Assembly (NCBI RefSeq): GCF_023078275.1
Contig: NC_062983.1
Span: 10,595,001-10,659,000, forward strand
Direction of reading: 5' to 3'
DNA length: 64,000 bases
Source of the DNA: Leguminivora glycinivorella
Lineage: Eukaryota; Arthropoda; Insecta; Lepidoptera; Tortricidae
Positions 47,290 to 58,703 of the stretch are shown piece after piece. The notes beneath the pieces were generated by a model. That model was not told where the DNA came from. It worked only from the letters and a program-made list of their open reading frames with translations, and did no database searches. Numbering within the stretch: position 1 is the first letter of the stretch; each line of letters opens with the position of its first letter. The translations under genes were made by a program, and so were the position numbers.

Positions 47290-48650
47290 TCACTTTACAA
47301 GTTACTCAATTTTATTCAGTATTAAAAACTAACAATAATATCATTCAAAATTTCTCAACTATTTAAAGCACTTAACCAATTGCATTGCATCAATTTTATA
47401 TGACACTTTTTGCATGACGGATTATCCATCGAAGCATCTGCCTTCAACAATAATACTATCAAACAATAAAGCGTGTTTATAAAAATCCTTTCATCCTACG
47501 AAGGGGTTCCATAGTAAAAGGCATGATAATGGAACGGCAGTCGACACATGTAACCTGATTCCTGGGTATGGAGCTGTTTATTTACCACCGGGGATATTAC
47601 ACTATCTCTGTTATATCGCAAAATATTTCGTACGGTCCGAGAATTCGGTGGGAAAATGTTTCTGTTGCGAATTTTTGTTGGAATCTCGAGCACATTCTAG
47701 CGTGAATACGTTCATTAGATTACGCGTGTTATATTTTATTGTTATTCGCATCCCAGATACAAAGAACTACATCATGATATTCAATCAATTTACTCAATGT
47801 AGGTAATGGTTACCTACTTTCATGTCAATAAGTATTTAGAAATTTCGTAGACATTGTTATACGTGTTTCGAATAAAATGTACCACTTCACGCAGAATTTT
47901 GCTGTCAATATTTTCCCGTTCATAATAAACGAACCTGCAAAGCCATCATGATAAATTTATATTAAATCCCCCGATTGCTAAAAGCATTTCTTGCTTACAG
48001 TACCTCATTCATCCCTCCTAAATACGATACCCACAGGAGTGGATAGCCAACAAAAGACCATCCTGATTTTGTTTTGACTAAAATCGAAAAGGGAGAAAGA
48101 TCCTATTTCAGCAAACTTGTTTGCTATGATAAACATTTCTTTATAAACCATTTGACCGTTTATTTTGCGAACGTACCCAGATTATATACACGAGGAAATA
48201 TTTTACCCGGAATCCAATATTACTCTGAATTATTTAAGATTCTACTAAATAAAATAAATAAATAAAATATTTTATTGAGCAAATGTACCGTACAGCCAGA
48301 TGTGTAGGTCCCTGCCTTCTGAGTTAGGTAAAACCTGTGTTACAGAAGTCAGTGTCCTCTCCCATATTTAGTTTTCACATAAATCTAATCTTACACTAAT
48401 TTTGCTTAACAGCTAACAATTTTTTGCAATATATACAATTTATTAGTGATATAGTTTATAGCTAAATGCTTTTATATTTCAGTGTGCCGTTTTAGATATT
48501 TTATGTTGACGATACATATTTAATTTGCAAATATTTTGGTAATATTTTATTTCAATTTGATACAATATTTATGTATTTACAAATTTCAACACTCATATAT
48601 ATAATCGTGTTATTCACTATTTTTTTATTTTTAATAGGTAAATATTATAG
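47290..48650. other. Non-coding, no recognised element
   Basis: AT-rich DNA. The stretch 48260-48380 ('gccttctgagttaggtaaaa' region after an ATAAATAAA run) may be a LINE 3' UTR, but I cannot confirm it. Confidence 0.35.
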
Positions 48651-48654
48651 GGCA

Positions 48655-48745
48655 TTTCTCAGGAACACATATCTGAGCTCTTCACACAAACATTTTAGCC
48701 TTTAATGTGATTCGTACCCAGGAGGTCTTAGCAGACAGGGTTAGG
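48655..48745 (-). repeat. Decayed tRNA-related SINE fragment
   Basis: 'acacatatctgagctcttca' followed by 'cacaaacatttta', 'gtgattcgtacccaggagg' and 'cagacagggtta' is a diverged version of the SINE region at 39.2 kb. Here it retains a box-B-like GATTCGTACCCA. Confidence 0.5.
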
Positions 48746-48749
48746 GATA

Positions 48750-51700
48750 ATCGGTAGGTATAAAGCTTATTCTAGTCATTTCTGTTCCGTATAGAACTTG
48801 CGCGAAGTATAAACGTATGGTCTGAACTTCACAAATCATATCTGCATAGTTCGACATGCAACACAATGGTTCCAAATAAAAGATGGCATAGAATTTTTTC
48901 GTTCCGGTGTCCAAATCAACTGTTTGCGGTCGGATACCTTTACGCAACAAATCTGCCATTGTATTCTAACAAAACTCCGGAAGTCTCTGAAGGCAGGATT
49001 TATAAAATTTCACACATAAAGGACAACAAATAGATACTATAGTGTCTACTGTCCTATCGATACTATGGGTCATAACGGACCACAACATGGGCTGTTTTTT
49101 CATGCGCTTTCTTTACTATTGAATTCGGATCAACATTTTTTTTGACAAGAATCTTATCTTATTTATAAGGGAGAGAATCTGATTGTTTGGTCTGATTTTA
49201 TAAATCCTGTAAGATGTTTTCGAAATTCTGCTTCCTTCGAATTAAGATGTGCGCAGTTTATTCTATTGATGTTTTTATTATGCTCTTACAATCCATTTTT
49301 TAGGCATCAGGCCTGTTCGTGCTTACTGGATAGGATTATATCAATATAGTCTGTATGTGGTGTACCGTGTCTAAAGGAACCTTGTGCCTCATCTGCAATA
49401 AGGAAGAATTTATATTCAAATTTCAAATAAAAATCTCCCTATTGCACTCGAAACAAAATCTCCGTTTTGTGTTGGAAGGAAACATATTACTTTTTATGTG
49501 CTTAAAATACAAACTAAATAAAACCGTATTTATTTAGAACCCTTAAATAAATGAAAGATAAGCAAAAAAACTAAAACAAAGTACCTACTAAACCAGGTTT
49601 GTTTCTCAAATATTTATATCATAATTATTCCGTGTCATATTTGCAGAAGCTAATTAACTAATTAATAAACTAGATCAATAACTAGCAATTTGCTCTCGTC
49701 TGGCCACCTGCTCAAGAGCGTAACTACTTAAAATAACCAGTATCTATTTAAGTATAATTTATGAACTTCGGTCCCTTTTTAAGCTCAAGTGGATCTACAT
49801 ACTTACGTCTTTAATGCTTGCCGTCTAGTTAGTACTGAGTTACTGGCAATAATTTCAAAAAGTATACATTTTACTTGAGAGCACTAAGGTCATAAAATAA
49901 TCTCATTATAAATCCAGATCGTTTGATCCGGGTCGTTAGGTAGGGTGCTAAAGAAGGCTGGTCGCAGTGCCCCGCTGGATATCAAAGCTGATGATCAGCT
50001 GAGTGAAATTATATTAAATTGATGAACATTATTATATTTGTTCTAAATGCGTAAAAGAGGTAGTTTTAGACACTTTTATCTATTAACAAAAAGACAAGAA
50101 TGCCTCCGAGTGACGGGGCAGGTGACATTGCGGTCCGTACCTCAACAAACTTCGGTTTTGTACCGAACTCAGTCAAAAATCCGAAAGAATAGCCCCGACC
50201 TTTCGTAATAATAGAAGCGATTCACAAAAACTTACTGGCGACACTCGATTCAAATCACGCGGAAACTGACAAACGTCCAGAATAATATTTTATTCGATGT
50301 ATCTATCCATTTCACGATCGAAACGTCTTATGCTTCAAAGGAATTGTATCGTTTCACTACTTTGTGATAGTTCGCCATAACCGAAGCAAATTGCCCGGGC
50401 GGATCGGGTGTGTCACTTTTTTTTCTTCATTCAGTCCCTACTCAGCTTGTTGACATTTTGATGCATGATCGGTTCTCTGGCTACAAACGATTGTATGACA
50501 TACAAGATTGGACTGAGCTATCAAATATTTGCTTGCATCCTGTTGAGTGCGATTTCTTGATCCAGGAACTATAATATGAAACCTTAATTCTTTTTCCCGG
50601 TAAAGAGAATCTAGACTGGATTTATTAACAGACACTGCCAAATATATTAGTCAAATTAGTAATAGTTAGCTTATGATTTCATAATCGGCCTGATTTGAAC
50701 TTAAATGGATCGCTTATGTCGATGTTAAATGTGACATTTTTGTTTAATAAAACATTTCGTCCTTCTTTACCTAATATTAAAAACAGTACATCTCGCCCGT
50801 GACAAAATATGCTACAAAAATTTTAATAAAGTTAACTTGCTAAGTAATGATAGTCTATCGGGCCTCTGATCAAATAAGAATAATCCCCGAATTCCGTTTA
50901 GCTCAGCTTTTGGGCCATTCCCAAGTCAACAACTTAGAAAGAAATTCTTGAAATCTCAAACGTTTGTTCTCAATTATTCCGGTCATCATTTTTCAATCTT
51001 AATGCCTGATTCAGACAGCGAAATCTCATCTGCGACGCACTTAAGCTTACTTTGATCCTGGACCTACAAAAGGAATACTAGCTCTTCTTCTGGACTAGCA
51101 AATAATTACTGGGACGATTCTCTATCTTGTTCTGACATTGTAAGTACTTAGATAACTTGTGAATCTTGTGATAGGTACTTTAGCTGCAGCCAATCTAGCT
51201 TTTATGATACATGAGCATTTGCATTATTATACATATTTCTTGGACCACATTCCTTGCTAATCTTCATTAAAACGGGTGGTCGTTTTTTCTTAATGTGATA
51301 ATCGCAGTGTCAAACGCATTGCGTTTTCCGCACACTCGTTTTAATTCAGTGTGACTACCACGTTTTTTTAATACGATAATCGATATGCGGTATGTATAAA
51401 TAACTGAGTTTTGGATTTAGCAAGTATCCGTTTGGACTTTGGAGGCACTACTCACTTTCTTCATACCTGAATGTCATTTTCCATGACGCTTTCGAGTAAC
51501 ATGCAAAAACTCATGGTACTCAACATGCTTACGATCTAATGGCCGAATATTATTATACGCGATAAGCTCATTCAAGTTTCCCTGCAAAATTGCCATTCCA
51601 TTTCGTTTGATGCTGCGATTATCGTATAGAACAATCGCGCTAACATTCATTATATTCGGTCCTAAAATCGTGTACAGAATACCCCACTAGAATCAGTGTT

Positions 51701-52095
51701 TGAACTCAGTGGACTATTCCTTTCGATTCAATATTTGTGTGGCTGCCATTTGAAAGCTGATCAAATAAAGTTGTGACATTATTGCTGGTACTGGGAACGT
51801 GAATTGAAATTGTTTCTGGAACAATCGAAGGAATTATTTAGGTTCTTGGTATTTCGTTTGTTAAACGCTTTGTTATACAAGTAGGATTTGAAAATTGTGT
51901 GCGTTATTTTCCTTCTATTGTGAAAAAAGGCGTAAATGTGACTATTCATATTATTATATGTACAAGATATAAAAAATTAATGGAAAGTGAAAAAAATGGT
52001 ATTGATGATTAACGTCAATAAAATTTAATTTAAACTAAGCCATAATTATGTATATTATAATATTTCAATCAGTACTCACCTATTTCGTTTAGTCC
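48750..52095. other. Non-coding, repeat-poor
   Basis: No supported element or gene. A 72-codon minus frame (48741-48959) and a 67-codon minus frame (50438-50641) have ordinary codon make-up but no recognisable similarity. 51.25-51.65 kb contains three loose repeats of 'gataatcg' without clear structure. Confidence 0.35.
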
Positions 52096-52098
52096 GTC

Positions 52099-52229
52099 CT
52101 AGTTTTCGTTTTCTTTTAGCCCCTTATTTGCCAAGAGTGGCACTGAAACTTGAGAAGTTTCATGTGCTCTGCTTACCCCTTCATGGGATACAGGCGTGAT
52201 AGTATGTATGTATGTATGTACTCACCTAT
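52099..52229 (+). repeat. 'TTTGCCAAGAGTGGCACTGA' family with (GTAT)n tail
   Basis: 'ccccttatttgccaagagtg', 'gagaagtttcatgtgctctg', 'catgggatacaggcgtgata', then a GTATGTATGTATGTA tail. It is very similar to the copy at 42.3 kb. Confidence 0.75.
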
Positions 52230-52319
52230 TTAAATAACCTGCTCAATCTACTACTAAACTACCTACTATGTATGGAGATGTTTAGTCAATAAAATTTAAA
52301 GTAAACTTAGCTTTACTGT

Positions 52320-52590
52320 AGACTTATACCGAGATATAGACCGTGATTACCTTTTTGATTTTTGTCGAGTTTTTATACCCGATATTTCGACGCAGTTGCA
52401 TGCATTATGATCACGGATAACTGACGAAGGCGGGTGGATGTCTAAGAAAAGATTGACTTCCGTGATCATGATGCATGCAACTGCGTCAAATATATTTTCT
52501 CGGGAGCTCGACAAAAATCAAAAAGGTAATCACGGTCTATATCTCGGTCAATATAAGTCTAATGAAAATAACCGTGAATCATTCAAAGTT
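52320..52590. mobile_element. Inverted-repeat insertion with 14 bp TSD
   Basis: CTTAGCTTTACTGT is repeated exactly at 52306-52319 and 52591-52604. The insert folds: 'gagatatagaccgtgattac' to 'gcattatgatcacgg' on the left pairs with 'ccgtgatcatgatgcatgc' to 'gtaatcacggtctatatctc' on the right. It contains 'gatatttcgacgcagttgc', a motif I associate with Penelope-like or similar retroelement repeats. Confidence 0.7.
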
Positions 52591-52661
52591 CTTAGCTTTA
52601 CTGTGTTTATTTCAAGAATTTTAGTAAATGTGATTTATTTATATACGTATATTTCATTGTA

Positions 52662-53470
52662 ATAGTACATTACAGAGGCCGGGACAAAGGGGGTTGCCGG
52701 CCGAAGACATATAGGTCTGAGGCGGGCAACCCCATTTCCCGCCGAGGTATGTATAGTGCTTTTCTCAAACATGGTATGAAATAAATAAAGTCTACTGAAA
52801 ATAGTAACTTTGGATGGCTGTATCTCCTAAACGGTGCGTCGTAGCGCAAAAATAATCGAATTTTCGTTCCCCTTTGACACCTCGTATACGCTTATAAAAA
52901 AACAAAAAGTTAAAAAAAAAAAAAAAAAAAACGAAAATATTTTTTTTTGTATGAGAACTCACCCAAAATCAAATATTGTCTAGGGCCCGTACCAGTTGCA
53001 GTCGGCACGTCTATAAAGCCCCTTATAGTTTTTTTTTTAATTGGCTAAATACCTGGATGTTATGTCACAATTATCTGTAATCGATGGAATCAGGCGTTAC
53101 TTTGCGGAAATCCATGTTAATCGTAAACTAGAACTTTCCTTTGCTAATCCGCGAATAGATAACGTGCAAGTCAATCAGTGCTAACCTGTTATAATTACTT
53201 GCGTATTTTTTACATGCAATTAATTAATTGCAAAATTAAATAGCACTGATTGACTTGCACGTTATCTATTCGCGGATTAGCAAAGGAAAGTTCTAGTTTA
53301 CAATTATCTGTGTTTGGAAATTAAAAAAAAAGAAGACTTTGCCAGTCTTGGCCTGCAAGGTTTGTATGAAATACCATTATCTATCAATCGTCCTAGCCGC
53401 ACCTGCAACGTCATACTTCGCTGCCAATTATAAGGCACATAACATCAATATTTCATACCATGTTTGAGAA
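52662..53470 (+). mobile_element. 'tacattaca..ggccggg' family, copy 3 (longest), with nested insertion
   Basis: It starts AATAGTACATTACAGAGGCC, then the GGGACAAAGGGGGTTGCCGG cap, then 'gtatagtgcttttctcaaac'. A body shared with the inverted copy at 34.9 kb follows, and it ends with 'atttcataccatgtttgaga', which is complementary to the subterminal 'tctcaaacatggtatgaaat'. A long A run lies at about 52914-52930. A 221 bp element interrupts it at 53079-53299. No protein is encoded. Confidence 0.75.
53079..53299 (+). mobile_element. Nested asymmetric inverted-repeat insertion with 12 bp TSD
   Basis: ACAATTATCTGT occurs at 53067-53078 and 53300-53311. The inverted copy at 34.9 kb has it only once, which proves an insertion here. 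The insert has 45 bases of unique sequence ('ggcgttactttgcggaaatc'), then a perfect 59 bp inverted repeat (53124-53182 with 53242-53300), the arms separated by 59 bases containing 'tgcaattaattaattgca'. The right arm runs into the duplication. Confidence 0.85.
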
Positions 53471-53805
53471 AAAAATATATTGGGTCTTTGTTCTATCTCT
53501 GTAAAAGATATTTACGCTGAAAACGATGTTATTTAATTCAATTACTTCATTGAGATCACAAATTTTCTTCTTGATGCTACCCGATAAGAAGGTGACAGAA
53601 TCTCGAGACTATCTTAAGTATATTATTTGATTATTTTAATGTTATTAGACCTTGCGATATCCTGCATTAGTATGCAATCGTAGCCTAGTGCAGATAATCT
53701 AAAAGATTATGTGAAGAACTATAAAATACTATAAAATGAAAATAAATGTTACTAACGCCTTTTACGTAAGTAACGTTTACGGAAGTAACGGAGAATCGGG
53801 AATTA

Positions 53806-53859
53806 TGGAGACCTAGGGGAGAGGCCTTTGCCCAGCAGTGGGACATTCCAATAGGCTAA
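53806..53859 (+). pseudogene. RTE/BovB LINE ORF2 C-terminal remnant
   Basis: The segment reads W-R-P-R-GEAFAQQWDIPIG and then TAA. 'WRDLGEA(Y/F)xQQWD' is the usual last stretch of RTE-BovB polyproteins in Lepidoptera, and the DNA motif 'gaggcctttgcccagcagtg' is the familiar 3' tail. Only about 17 codons are left, so this is the tip of a heavily 5'-truncated copy. After the stop it passes into an A-rich tail (aagaaaaaaag). Confidence 0.65.
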
Positions 53860-53869
53860 GAAAAAAAGC

Positions 53870-54820
53870 CTTTTAACAGATTTTTTATTTTATTTTGATG
53901 TCTTTATCAAGTACGTATCAAACTGGATGTTTTTTTTAAAAAAATGGTTGGCGTTACTTGACACATTCTGATTCTCCAGATTTTGCATTAATCAATCTGT
54001 TCTTCAGTGTCTAATTTTTCATATATTTCAAATTAAAATATGATTGGATACAAATTTGTACTTCCAATAGCAAACTTAGGTACGTATTCACAATATTATT
54101 TTTAACCGCTGTGACTTTCCTTTAACGTTGTTTCATGGTTATAGTCTCCAAATAGCGTGACTACACTCGTTTCCAACCAGATGAACTTATAAGAGGTCCC
54201 TGGGATCTACTTAAGTTCAATTAACTCTTCGCGTAGGTAGTAACAGACTTTTTTCTCTTATTAGTATCCTTATGTAATACTCACTTTTAGTTTGTTTAAG
54301 ACTCCGTTTCTTTTTTCCTTGAAAATCATGTTTATTTACTTCTTAATGAATTATTAACCTCCTAAGTCCGTAATTCCCTTAAAACGAACCAAATAAATTC
54401 GAATTACTCGTACAATGGGATTAAAGAAATATCCTAAATTCAACAATGGAAAAATAAGTCTTTGGTTAAGATATAAGAAAAATAACTGTGTTTATATTTT
54501 AAAACCTAGCTCTATAATTTTATAAACCTAAAATTAAAGAATCTACCGTTATAATAGTTCTTCTTCAAACATACTATAAATTTTAAAATTAAGGTGTTAT
54601 TTTGCCACTTTAATAGTAGTTCGTTGTACTGTTACTACGATTTATTTAAAAGTAATGGGATACGTTTTAACAAATCGACTGCAAAAGTAGGCTGTATGGT
54701 GTTATAAAGAAAATAACCAAGATGGCTGATCTTACATATGAATATTTGTGCTATTTCTAATTAACACAAGTCAAAATATATTGAAAATTTCTCAACTTGT
54801 GTTATCTTAAAGTATATTAT
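53870..54820. other. Non-coding, no recognised element
   Basis: AT-rich DNA with no supported features. Confidence 0.4.
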
Positions 54821-54824
54821 ATAA

Positions 54825-54905
54825 ATTAAAACCGAAATAAAGCCTCAGGCACTAGGGGCCTTGGTTACTTTTTCTTTCATATGTGTAATTTATTTCGGTT
54901 TTAAT
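54825..54905. repeat. Short MITE-like inverted repeat
   Basis: ATTAAAACCGAAATAAA (54825-54841) and its exact complement (54889-54905) enclose a 47 base centre with 'cactaggggccttgg'. Confidence 0.7.
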
Positions 54906-54942
54906 ATTGTGTAGATCCGTTCTTGGTAAGTCTACTTTCTGC

Positions 54943-55049
54943 CAGGCAAGTATGGTCGCGCGATAAATGACAAAACATCAGGCCGTCCCTATCGCACTTA
55001 CAAGTTGCGATAGGAACGGCCAGATGTTTTATCAGTATGTACTTGCCTG
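54943..55049. mobile_element. 107 bp hairpin MITE
   Basis: CAGGCAAGTA at the left is inverted at the right as TACTTGCCTG. The inner stem AACATCAGGCCGTCCCTATC pairs with GATAGGAACGGCCAGATGTT with two mismatches, around a short 'cacttacaagttg' loop. Confidence 0.75.
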
Positions 55050-55054
55050 CCTGA

Positions 55055-56450
55055 TATTCCAATGCGTATAATCTAAAAATCATTTTTTACATGAATGTTT
55101 AATTGCATAGGCATATTCATTATATGTATGTTCATTGTGTGTTAATTTTTTACCTAAAACCTAGGATTTTTTTTTAAATATAAATGGGCTTACTCACACT
55201 TCACAGACTAGTGGTTAGTTTGGAAGAGATTGATTGTCAGCCCTTATACCGCCTGTAATGTTTCCTTTTCTTACGTTTGTACTATGTATACCTATTGATT
55301 TCTTTATTATGACGTGAATATTTTTTTATTTTATAATCGATATGTTATTTAAAAGCTTTACAAAATACCTACGCGCGATATACATAAACTCTTAATTGCT
55401 CGATGCAAAATGTGTTCCAGTAGGCTCTTTGCGTATAATTATCGAACAAGTATTAAATATCTCGCCTTGGAAGCGAGACAGGTTCATTAGTTGATCAGGC
55501 TTACGCGTAAATTTATAGGGACGGCTTTATGCGTATTTTGTACCAACCAAGAAATGTAATGCAAACTGCACAGAAGGGAGACTGCATTCGCAGTATTTCT
55601 CCTCTGGCGAAGCATATGGCCAAGTCTAGTAACTAGGATTCGTTGTGTGCGTCCTGGGACTTGTCGGAAGCTGGTGATTTTCTAAGAACGAAAAGCTAGA
55701 AATACAACCATGAGATCTTTTATTACGAGTTTCAGTTCACGCACTTCGATCATATTTTTTTCTTGGTTGCTGTTATAGTTACATAAAGCGATCCAGTGGT
55801 TTGAATTATTAGTAGAAGCTAGACGTTTACTTTGCTCCGATTCTAGTATTCATTAAGACCTACCTAATTGATGTTGGTTTCTGTATAAATAATGAATGTA
55901 GTTTAATGATAAAACTTCTGGAATACTACAGGCATACTGATATTTTAGCACATGATACTGATATTTATTTTTATTTTTTAAGTAATTGTTAAGGTATCTA
56001 CAGTAATGACTGAAAATCTGGCTACTTCCTCACACAATGTACTTACGACATTTGAGATGCACCGAGGAAATATCGCCAGTATCTTTGGTACGCGTCAATG
56101 GCCTATTTTAGATTAAACTGGCTATTATTTTTTTTCCTTAAGCTTATTAGTTTGTAAATGTAAATTTGTACATGTAAATAAATGTTTTTATTATTTTGTA
56201 TAATACAGATCAAAGTATTAAAATAACAGTATTAAAGTGTTTTAGTAAAACGATATTACAAGCACTTTAAGTTAACCATTAACCTGTCAAAGCTAACGGT
56301 TTCAAAACAATTAGTAATAGAGAATCCTTTGAAAGCCGTCTAAGTAGCATGATCATTATAATTGATACCGATAAAATGAGAACAACTTCCTTACATTAAG
56401 GACTTTATTTTTGTTTATAGAAGGTCTTATATCATGTAGCTTTTTAGAAA
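55055..56450. other. Non-coding, no recognised element
   Basis: AT-rich DNA without supported features. Confidence 0.4.
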
Positions 56451-56456
56451 ATATTT

Positions 56457-56836
56457 GTTATGTTTTGGAGTGTAATCCTCAAGTATATGTCATGGAAAAT
56501 GTCGCTCGCGTCAGTTTTATCAAGACTGATGTCAGATGGCGCTGTTTCGTTCTTCTCAGAACCAATTATTCTTAGAAGCTCAGTATCACGTTTCACGTGC
56601 CCGTTTTCTAATAAACCTCCACCAGTTTTAATAAGATGTTTTCAGTTTCCTGTTATTATGGAGTTGGCTTTTCTGTTTTTGACATTTCGTCTTCAACTGA
56701 TTAGTAAGACCTTCATAATCGTACCACCATTGGTACGCGAGTTGGCATCTGGAGTTGCCAGCGTAGCTACTCCTTTTTTGCTCTGTGGAATGAAGTTTTT
56801 TAGTGCATTTGTATTTGTCCTAATATAACTAGTTAT
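56457..56836 (-). pseudogene. Myb/SANT (zeste-like) DNA-binding protein remnant
   Basis: The minus strand, read across two frameshifts and one stop, gives three linked pieces. The first is ALKNFIPQSKKGVATLATPD to a TGA at about 56699; the second NQLKTKCQKQKSQLHNNRKL followed by KTSY; the third KTGGGLLENGHVKRDTELLR and IIGSE, ending at the TAA at 56457. 'W/xQLKxK...K..A/L..R......KTGGGxP......E...IIG' is the second half of the Myb/SANT-like domain of zeste-type regulatory proteins, also used by accessory proteins of PIF/Harbinger transposons. It is therefore a decayed coding relic, about 125 codons. The 122-codon plus frame is only its antisense shadow. The N-terminal half is too decayed to align with confidence. 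Whether it came from a transposon or a host gene copy is unclear. Confidence 0.55.
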
Positions 56837-57140
56837 TCCGAAATCCGAGCCGATCCGAATTGGCTGTATCTTAAAAAATAATGAAAATGAAATATTTATT
56901 TTTCAAGTCACGAACGTCAATATGAACGTCAAATAAAGCTACGCCGGCACACATGAAAATACATTGACATACATGAACAATTTGAATTTGCTGAACGCTC
57001 AACAACTGCATTTTCGTGCGGTACATTGTGGAACGTACCTTCTCAGTAGCGCTTACCATACTTATCAAACACTTATCAGACACTTATCAATTTGTAAATA
57101 AGACGCAGGATTTTATTAACTCAGAGCGTAATGGATTAGG

Positions 57141-57195
57141 GTGGCAACATTGACGCGTGGGCGAGTGATCGATCGCGCGTTATCAGTGTTGCCAC
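57141..57195. repeat. CpG-rich hairpin
   Basis: GTGGCAACATTGA (57141-57153) pairs with TCAGTGTTGCCAC (57183-57195), one mismatch, and 'cgcg' pairs continue inward. The loop holds the palindrome GATCGATC. Confidence 0.55.
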
Positions 57196-57849
57196 ACTTG
57201 ACATTTCCGTCGTATTATAATATAAAAACTCATTCATTTGTATAACTTATTGTCTAATAAGGGGCCTGTTGCATAACAATTTACAACTTGTATTACAAGC
57301 GGAACTCTCTTTCTTATAAAATGAATTGGAGGGGGACGGTATAAGGTATAAACAATATAAAAATGAGTGGTTTTTTTAATGGAGATACGGCAGGTAAGGA
57401 TAACGCAGCCATGTTTGTGCGCGTTTTGTTTTGACGCCTGTCGGTTGGGTGCTTTATAACACCCCGGTATAGACTGAGCGGTTTTTTTGATGATGTATTT
57501 AGATTTTCCTGATTATGTCAAACGAGAGAAGGATTGGTTCAGTGCCTTTAAGCAGGCTGCTTTTAAAAGCCAGTACTAACTTATAAAACTATCTTCAGTC
57601 AAATGCGAGTTGCTCAAGCTTTAGGGCTATTTTTTTTCAAAGTTGTCTTTTTACGCGATTCATAGGTAAAATGGCCGTCAATAGAAATTGTCAACAACAA
57701 CTTTATTATTTTGAAAGTTGAGGATCATAATGTGATATAAATTGACTAAAAAACACATGGATTTAGCCAGTATCTGATGAGTTAGAATAGAAATTAAAGA
57801 CATTTTGACTACAGGATTTGTTTACATTGTTCACAAATCTTGTTGACGG

Positions 57850-58059
57850 CGACTTTACTCAGAATCGTCGAGGTCTTTCGATTCTGATAGGAGAAAAAAA
57901 TGTTCCAAGATTTCCATACATTTTTCAAACCTTCCATTCCATTACCACCATACAAAATGTGTGATAAAATAGTAACAGAATGGGGAAAAAACCTTATGAC
58001 ACTTTTTTTCTACTATTAAGTAGGTTTGAAATTACTCGCGATTCTGAGTAAAAACCGCG
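57850..58059. repeat. Inverted-repeat element with TTTACTCAGAATCG ends
   Basis: 'gcgactttactcagaatcg' at 57850 is inverted at the right as 'cgattctgagtaaaaaccgc'. Further 'cgattctga' boxes occur at 57878 and 58057. It is probably a MITE. Confidence 0.5.
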
Positions 58060-58183
58060 ATTCTGAATGTAAAAATTTCCAAATCCAAAAAAGTGGGGTG
58101 GACAACTTTAAGAAAAGAAATGGCCATTATGCAGCCAAAAAGTCAAGTAACTAAAAGGTTCTACTACAAGTAAGTACTACTTG

Positions 58184-58323
58184 AATTGTGTCGCTTAACT
58201 TCAAAAGTGGGTAAATCCATTCTGACATAAGGTTGATTACATAAAAAATATAATATGATCTGAAAGATAATCAACCTTATAGCAAAATGGATTTACCCAC
58301 TTTTCAAGTTAAGCGACACAATT
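58184..58323. mobile_element. 140 bp hairpin MITE
   Basis: AATTGTGTCGCTTAACTT, 'gtgggtaaatccatt' and 'ataaggttgatta' at the left are all matched inverted at the right, giving arms of about 54 bp with few mismatches around a 30 base AT-rich centre. Confidence 0.85.
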
Positions 58324-58703
58324 TAACATGCTACCTAGTTATATTTTCTTTTATTTTTCCTACTACGAAGCCGATTCCTATATTTAACCGCCCTAAAACT
58401 TCTCCCTGAATAAAACATACAGCCTTATTCAGCTCTCACTACCCTCGTGACCATAAAAAAAGTAACCCACTTTTCAGTGTCGTTGATTAAATTTTAATAC
58501 GCTTTGGTCCCGACATCGTCCGAGGTCCGTTCTATTCATAGTTAAAACTAGGGACTGAGCGTATTGATCTTTACTTTATGGAATAGGTCGAATTCTGTGG
58601 CAAAGAATTACATTCTCATTGGAGAATGCTCCGGAGAGAACTACTTTTGTTTTTATTATTTATATTTTGTGGCGATGTAAAAGGAAGAGAATGATAATAT
58701 TAT

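Noticed and set aside
48741..48959. A 72-codon minus frame starting MADLLRKGIRPQTVDLDTGT
   Set aside because: Codon make-up is plausible, but no family is recognised, and it overlaps a decayed SINE at its low-coordinate end.
56460..56828. A 122-codon hydrophobic plus-strand protein, possibly membrane
   Set aside because: The minus strand holds Myb/SANT-type relics, and the plus translation has no recognisable pattern.
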